DNA from: Haplomitrium mnioides
Lineage: Eukaryota > Marchantiophyta > Haplomitriopsida > Calobryales
DNA length: 21,394 nt
Reading direction: 5' to 3'
NCBI GenBank assembly: GCA_049999725.1
Contig: JBNGIS010011508.1
Location: 1-21,394 of the forward strand
The notes under the pieces were generated by a model. It was not told the DNA's origin. It did not search any database and saw only the letters and a list, made by a program, of their open reading frames with translations. Positions 15,990 to 21,394 of the stretch are shown piece after piece. Numbering within the stretch: position 1 is the first letter of the stretch; the number at the start of each line of letters is the position of its first letter. Both the position numbers and the translations under genes were made by a program.

Positions 15990-18290
15990 GTTAGATGAAT
16001 CGTGGTGCTATATCATCAATATCAACGGGCGTCATATCGTCATTTTGCCTTTCTACTTGGAAATCCTAAGGTTTTATTGTTGAAATGTTGCTACTCACTA
16101 AAACATACACTCTTTGGACAATATCCACCATCCATTTCTTCTCTTTTGCCTCACAATAGACTACTATATTTTCCCTTGTCAACTCTGCTTCTTGATTTTC
16201 CACTATGACATCATGAAGCACTTTCTTCATTTCATCATCAATTTGAGTTAGGACCTTCCACTTCAACTCCTTAGCTCGATTCTACATTTTTATTGGTGCC
16301 ACATTTTCACAAACCTTTTGAAGAAGTTCTTCTGAAAAACCCTACTTGGCTATTTCACTTACTTCCTTCTGCCACTTGGACTTACTTTAGAGGACTTTGC
16401 TATACTCCTCTTCAATTCTTCTCTCATCTTGAGCATTGGTTAGCAGTTTTGAAAATTTGACCACCTGCTCTTGTGTGGCTTCCAACTCCATGACAATTTC
16501 CCACTTCATCTACTTCATACTTTCTAATGTATGATTTAAAGCTTGAAGTTTTTCTTTCACTTCTTCTTTTGTTTTAATGACAAGAATTGGAGCTTTTCCT
16601 ACCTCAAGGCAGATTTTGTGTCATTGAATCACTTCATCTCGTTCTACTAATTACCTTCTAGCCAATTATAAGAAGACTTTAAAACATCTACTTGAGATTT
16701 AAACGCAAGTCTTTCTTTTTCATGCTTAGCATCCTTGACAAAGTACTTCTCTTTTTCTTGCAGAGCACCCAATTGCTCCCTTCTATTCTTAATTTCCTCT
16801 CTACACTCCAATTGAGCATTATACTGATGAGCAACCTTGTGCTACAATTTTTCCATACAAATCTGAACATGGCGCTACATTATTTAGAATGATTGTTGCC
16901 ACATTGTTTGTACTCCTTCATAGCTATCTTGCTCATCTTCATCAATTTCCTTCTCATTCAATTCTCGACTTGTCCCCTCATTAGCTTCATGTATCGGATG
17001 CTCTTCTTACATTATTCTAGTGAAACCAATGCCACAACCTACTAAACTAAAGTCTGAACTTGTGTGATGGATATTTCCTCTATATACGCCTTCACTTTAC
17101 TAATTTGAGCAAAGACTCGCTCCATAATTTGAATAACTAAGCTCAAGACCTCTGAACTGGTATTGGAGCTGAAAGACTAGCTCCATATTGTAGTGTTGAG
17201 GCTAGCATTGAACTTGGACTAGGATCGGGACTGGTATTTCTAAAATTGGTTGAGAGCTTACCTCCTACTCTTCTATATTTTTTCCTCAAATTCTTTTGGG
17301 CCCAACCCTCTCCTCAATTATCATTACCTCTGGTTTCTCTTCTAGTTGACGACTTGCGAAAGGCGTAGCATGAACATTTGGTTCTTTTGACTCTCTTTTA
17401 TCCTCATCTTTGAAGATATCCTCATGGTCTCTCAATTGACATCCTCCAAATACTCTCTTTAAGCAAGTTCACTGCAAGAAAAGTTTATGTGAGATAGTGT
17501 CTATTTCTTCCAATAGTGTTGCCTTCTCCTTTTCCATCACTTTCAGCATTCCTTTGAAATAATGAAGGAGAAACTTGCATACCAGCCAGCTTGTTTGGCC
17601 CCATTTGCATGTCTCATACATCGCTGAATTTTCTCTACAATAAACTATGTCCCTTCTGTGGAATCCCCCCGATACCAATTGACATATTTATGCAAAGAGC
17701 TCCTAGTAACATACTATGCTTTGGGCTCATACAAGATTGTTTGAAACATATTTACAAACTCCATTAGTGGATGATCACAAATCTCAACAATTCTCCAGCC
17801 ATCATTACTCCAAATTGCATCTTGGAGCAGAGATACCACTCACAAAGGTCCGCTGAAAGGATTACATCCAGATGGCTACATTGAGCAAACCACACAACAT
17901 TCGTAGCGTGATACTCAAGATTACCACTTGTGTGTCTTGGATTTTAAAGAATAATCATGAATCATTCACTTTCACATCCACATGATTATGCCCAACTATA
18001 ATTTCTAAAATGTCGTGATCCCATTTACATGCTGCAAAGAGCCCTAATCCTCATCTATACATAAACATCCTCAACTCATAAGATAGCTTGGTAAGTATAA
18101 CCATTCTCCTAGTATGTCTATAAGTATCACTCATGTCGTCTTCCAAATTTAATCTTCCTTTTCACTTCTGCTTTTGTGACCTTGGAGATGTGAGAATACA
18201 TAAGGACACTCGAGGTTGTGGCGCTCTTTCGACTATAAAATATGTTTCTCTTTCTTTAGCAGACTGAACAACATTTCCTCTTCTTCCTCT
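15990..18290 (-). pseudogene. unrecognised decayed coding region with coiled-coil character
   Basis: On the minus strand, long stretches in changing frames have protein-like composition. From high to low coordinates: YRHTRRMVILTKLSYELRMF and LGLFAACKWDHDILEIIVGH near 18000-18120; a segment with LMEFVNMFQTILYEPKA near 17720-17790; LHKYVNWYRGDSTEG near 17650-17690; then highly charged helical stretches such as EEIKNRREQLGALQEKEKY (about 16740-16800), KEEVKEKLQALNHTLESMK (about 16510-16580) and KELKWKVLTQIDDEMKKVLH (about 16215-16280). The last part is strongly coiled-coil. Frames are cut by many stops, most of them TAG, often in place of a likely CAG or TGG, plus several shifts. I do not recognise the family; a transposon-encoded ORF or an old host gene are both possible. 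The limits are approximate. Confidence 0.5.
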
Positions 18291-18299
18291 TCCATGTCT

Positions 18300-18690
18300 T
18301 TGCCTTCCTCCTCTTTGTTATCACGGCATATCGATTTTGACACACAACTTCACAAATAAGAACCCATTGAACTTCAATCTTTGTTTTTTGTTCTCGTCAA
18401 CTTTAGCATTTATTATCATAACAGACTTTAATACGTGTCTAAATAAGACTGCATCATTATCATTACTCAACACTTAGCTCAATGATCTTTCTTAATTTTG
18501 TAAGCCAAGTGTGTTTGAGTTTTTTTTTTTTTTTTGTGATTACTGAGCTTCTAGCCTTGTTAAGTCCTTCAATTTGCATTAGTCATTTGTATTCCTTTGT
18601 ATTTTATTATTTTATTGTCATTATTCCATCATGTCTCTCCCTTCTCTTCCTTTTCTTTCTAATTTCTCCAAAGAATGTCATGAATCATGC
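18300..18690. other. AT-rich, T-rich stretch
   Basis: It contains a 16-base T run at 18520-18535 and many pyrimidine-rich segments. The 98-codon forward frame (18482-18778) owes its hydrophobic start to the T run and shows no homology. I see no gene. Confidence 0.5.
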
Positions 18691-19739
18691 AATGCAATGG
18701 GGAGCCCTGTGGAATCAAGAGGAGTCAGGTAAGAATGCTAGCATGATGAGCAAAGGGACTCGCAACAAATTGAGATAGAAGCAGGGCAGGGTGATTGAGA
18801 AGGGGGAAGGGAAATTCTAGGTCCAAGAGGAAGGCGAGCAACTGGGAAGAGGGACACATGCAGCTGGGCATATCATGGATGAGGAGGCTGGCGGAACGCA
18901 AGCGGATCGAGCAGAAGATTGCGGGGGAACTGCAAATCTAGTGGGGACAGTAAGAGGCGAGGAGGAGGACAGTCAAGATGCGTGCAGAGACCCATTACAT
19001 GAGCGAATCTGAAGTTGCAACAATGTGAAGAACTGCCCAGCGGCAACGAGCAACTTACAAGGGAGTATGCTGCAGGTGAAGCCAGAAAAAGAGAAGGCAG
19101 TTGCGCGAAATCTAAGGATGAGGCCCTACGGTGAGTCGCCCAGCTAAGAAAAGGAAACCCTTCAGAATCGGAAGTCGATTGCAAAAATTGGACAAGAGGA
19201 GGAAGATCTCTGCGAGGAATCTCAAACCGAAGGAGGAAAGGCCCGAGGAACTCGAAAGACGGATCAGAACGTGCAGTCCACAGTTAAAAGAGTTCCGATT
19301 GGAGACCTAAAGTGGGGCCCCAGTTAAAAGGTATCCGTTTCGGGTGTTTGACGAGTTGTAAGGTAAAGCAAGAAGGGCGAAATGGGGATAAGTGAAGTGG
19401 TGATCGACAAAAAGGTGACTTGTCACTACTTTGCAACACGGAGGATTGTTGGGAAGGCAGCTACGAGGCTAAGCGGGAAGGGCGAAGTGGCGACTCATCA
19501 CAATTTCGAAGCTTGCGAGAGTCCATGGGGCGTTGCAGAAACGTGGCGTCCCCGGCATGCTTCATGGGATTCAAGGGCGATGTGGCGGTTTCAAGGAGTC
19601 CGTGGATGCTCAACGGGAAGGTGGCGAGCCCCGCAGATCTTAACGGGACTTAGCCTCCCTAAGTGGGTTCCGATCAGTCTTCCGATATGGAGATCCCACT
19701 TAACATGGGTCCGTTGGGAGGCCCAACCGGAGAGCAAGG
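18690..19739. other. start of a GC-richer block, no recognised gene
   Basis: Composition changes visibly near 18690 from AT-rich to G- and A-rich on the plus strand. Short forward frames with charged residues (for example RRLAERKRIEQKIAGELQ near 18880-18935, and KKRKPFRIGSRLQKLDKRRK near 19150-19205) are interrupted by stops within tens of codons. CAGTTAAAAG occurs near 19279 and 19321. Could be the body or leader of an unidentified element. Confidence 0.4.
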
Positions 19740-20115
19740 AAAGAGTGCTGAAAGGGCAATCTTTCGCGAGTTCGACCAGAGGAGAATCGAGGACAGCCAA
19801 AAAGGCAATCTATCACGGGTCTGACCAAAAGAGAATCGAGGAAAGCCAAAAGGGTGATGTATCACAAGTCTGGCCAGACAAAGAGCAAGCAGTGCCAAAG
19901 AGGTGACTTATCGACGATCTGACCGAAAGAGTAAGTAAAGGCAAAAAGGTGACCCATCGACAATCTGACCAGAGGAGTATCAAGGAAAGCCGAAAGGGTC
20001 ACAAGTCCGACCAAACGAAGAGCAAGCAGTGTCAAAGAGGTGACCTATTGTCAATCTGACCAAAAGAGCAAGTAAAGGTGAAAGGGCAATCTATCGACGA
20101 TCCGGCCAGAGGAAA
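19740..20115. repeat. degenerate tandem array, about 49-bp unit, eight copies
   Basis: The anchor (T)C(T/C)GACCA or its variants GGCCA recurs with GACC/GGCC at 19775, 19823, 19872, 19921, 19967, 20009, 20058 and 20104, intervals of 48, 49, 49, 46, 42, 49 and 46. Each unit also carries AAAGG(C/T)(A/G)A...ATC(T/A)ATC and AAGAG(C/A)AAG-type segments. The unit length varies, so any protein frame through it is incidental. Confidence 0.85.
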
Positions 20116-20375
20116 AGCAAGGATCGCACATCCGAAGGGGTGATTTATCACAGATCCAAAGATGACAAGGACGAAAGTTCGAAGGAGTACGGGGCAACAC
20201 CGAAAGTTTGACGGGGATTGACAAGGAGTCCTCTATAGTTCTTATATCAAGTAGGGGGCGTACAGTTCTTATCACGAGAGGGTTCCAAAACGACAACAAC
20301 TGTACTGTTTTCACTCGACAAGGGAAGGGCTTTGCGGATGACATGGCATCCTTAGAAGAGAGGAGGAGTCAACGG

Positions 20376-20589
20376 GTCAACCACAGAACCTAGTCAAAGT
20401 GATGATCTGCCTACCCCCTTGCGGGGCAGCGTTAGACGGCGCGATGGCGGATGACGTGGCGTTCAGGGGTCGTCCGAGGGGTCATTTGGGTCAGCACTGA
20501 GTCAACCACGGAATCCAGTCAATGCGACGGTCAGACTACCCCTTTGCAAGGTGGCATCGGACGACGCGAGTCGGAAGGAGGTCAACCAT
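20376..20589. repeat. diverged larger repeat units
   Basis: GTCAACCA starts at 20376, 20501 and 20581. The stretch after the first (ACC(T/C)AGTCAA, CTACCCC(C/T)TTGC, GGCGCGA) is echoed after the second (TCCAGTCAA, CTACCCCTTTGC, GACGCGA), so two or three diverged units of unequal length (125 and 80 bp) precede the 58-bp array. Confidence 0.7.
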
Positions 20590-20792
20590 GACACATGGCG
20601 GCTTGTGGGGGTCTGTGAGTGACTACGGGAACCCGTGGGCGACTGCGGACACGTTGCGGCTTGTGGGGGTCCATGAGTGACTGGGAGAACCCGTGGGCGA
20701 CTGCGGACACGTGACGGCTTGCGGGGGTCTATGAGTGACTGCGAGAACCCGTGGGTGACTGTGGACACGTGGCAACTTGCAGGAGTCTACGA
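20590..20792. repeat. 58-bp tandem array, about 3.4 copies
   Basis: (T)GCGGCTTGTGGGGGTC-type unit starts at 20599, 20657, 20715 and, partial, 20773 (CAACTTGCAGGAGTC), an exact 58-bp period. Each unit includes GAGTGACT, GAACCCGTGGG(C/T)GACTG and GGACACGT. The period is not a multiple of three, so the Pro/Ser/Arg-rich frames on the other strand are not conserved proteins. Confidence 0.95.
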
Positions 20793-20910
20793 GCAACATC
20801 AGAGGCATGCCAGCGGGAAAACAGCCGAGGAAAATTGCAAATTAGCCTGCGAAATGCATCGAGTAGCCAATCTGCGGTGTTGATCTACAAATCCAACCCT
20901 CTCCAAGAAA

Positions 20911-21234
20911 ATGTTTTTGGATTTCTCTATGGAAGGACCCCTCCGATCACTTACTGCAAATCTGCCCTCAACTTGCTGCTTCGAAGCAATCGAATCGGGG
21001 GATGCTATGGGGTTGCTGATGTCGGCCAGCGGCGAGGAAATTTCAGGTCAGGATTCTTCAAATGAGAGCATTGTGGATCGAGAGAAGAGGTCAGCCAATT
21101 TCATCACCAGCCTTCTCCAAAATTGTCCTCCCTCAACCGTGAAGGCTTCAAAGATGATCGTTAAAACCGGACTGGCCGCCAGGTGTCACCTTGCCAAGAA
21201 GCGGTTGCTAACAAGAAAAACGACCAAAGTCTAG
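20911..21234 (+). CDS. small ORF of unknown function in GC-rich block
   Basis: A 107-codon frame opened by an ATG after an in-frame TGA at 20881 and closed by TAG at 21232-21234. A second in-frame ATG at 20929 would give 101 residues. The composition is unlike the repeats before it and looks protein-like: a Ser/Glu-rich acidic middle (SGEEISGQDSSNESIVDREK) followed by a basic C-terminus (LAKKRLLTRKTTKV). I find no domain, signal peptide or membrane segment. It sits directly after the 58-bp array and near the right edge, so it could be an exon of a larger gene, the first ORF of a transposon whose body lies outside the window, or chance. Low confidence as a gene. Confidence 0.25.
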   Translation: MFLDFSMEGPLRSLTANLPSTCCFEAIESGDAMGLLMSASGEEISGQDSSNESIVDREKRSANFITSLLQNCPPSTVKASKMIVKTGLAARCHLAKKRLLTRKTTKV

Positions 21235-21394
21235 CGAAGAGGGGAGGAGCGATCTTGATCAAGAATGGTTGGGGGGTGATGCGCGCCTGGAAATGGGGTA
21301 TAGATTGGTGTCAGCCCCCTCCTTCTGGTCTTATCCTCCAAACACCGCTCTTCGGAAGGAAAAGGCTGACTTTTACGGGTTTCAGGTTCTTTTA
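21235..21394. other. right edge, nothing assigned
   Basis: G-rich sequence with no clear frame. The phrase TGGTGTCAGCCCCCTCC near 21308 is faintly like a tRNA-primer site but not close enough to call. Confidence 0.3.

Noticed and set aside
18482-18778. 98-codon plus-strand ORF with a hydrophobic N-terminus.
   Set aside because: The hydrophobic run is poly-T derived and the sequence has no homology I recognise.
18873-19184. 103-codon minus-strand Pro/Ser/Leu-rich ORF.
   Set aside because: Composition of a G/A-rich opposite strand read backwards; no domain pattern.
19740-20792. Regularly spaced repeats considered as a CRISPR-like array.
   Set aside because: Units are contiguous and degenerate, with no unique spacers, and the context is a plant nuclear genome.
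20502-20808. Pro/Ser/Arg-rich minus-strand ORFs with repeated peptides.
   Set aside because: By-products of the 58-bp array; the period shifts frame each unit.
1-21394. tRNA and rRNA genes.
   Set aside because: I found no cloverleaf with a recognisable A and B box and no rRNA core sequence by eye; a tRNAscan-type search was not possible.

Overview
The window looks like nuclear DNA of a land plant, from a repeat-rich, gene-poor stretch. The evidence is a Ty1/copia element, a Ty3/gypsy chromovirus, a fragment of a pentatricopeptide-repeat (PPR) protein E domain (a family expanded in land plants) and one intact gene for a USE1-type SNARE. I cannot name the species or clade from sequence alone. 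Nothing looks bacterial: there are no operons, CRISPR arrays or phage genes.

Layout: (1) 1-4596, a Ty1/copia retrotransposon on the minus strand. Its 5' LTR is at 3891-4596, followed by gag, protease, integrase, reverse transcriptase and a truncated RNase H. It has a dinucleotide expansion and frameshift in gag, a stop in integrase and a slip before RT. At its 3' end RNase H is replaced, in frame, by a second copy of a gag/protease segment and an LTR fragment. (2) 4597-8742, non-genic DNA with a 10-N gap flanked by a 38-bp exact repeat (probably unmerged contig ends), three minisatellites at 5.6-6.1 kb, a diverged ~180-bp direct repeat (6976 and 8288) and weak LRR-like coding remnants near 8.1 kb. 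(3) 8743-9486, the USE1 gene, minus strand, intact and without introns; a ~100-bp tandem duplication lies just upstream of its start and a 28-bp minisatellite follows. (4) 10580-10910, a PPR fragment with an in-frame 96-bp tandem duplication. (5) 11565-15127, a degenerate Ty3/gypsy chromovirus on the minus strand, with paired LTRs and a near-matching 5-bp target duplication. It has lost PBS, gag and protease, and keeps RT, RNase H, integrase and a chromodomain, all broken by stops and frameshifts. (6) about 15.9-18.3 kb, minus strand, an unrecognised and heavily decayed coding region with strong coiled-coil character. (7) about 18.7-21.4 kb, a visibly more GC-rich block holding a ~49-bp and a 58-bp degenerate tandem array and a 107-codon ORF of unknown function.

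The only gene I would call functional is USE1, which acts in ER/Golgi vesicle fusion. The rest is transposon remains and repeats. I found no convincing new multi-gene system. The most informative oddities are the in-frame mosaic at the 3' end of the copia element, the duplication over the USE1 start region, and the decay pattern of stop codons (mostly C-to-T type) in the 16-18 kb remnant.
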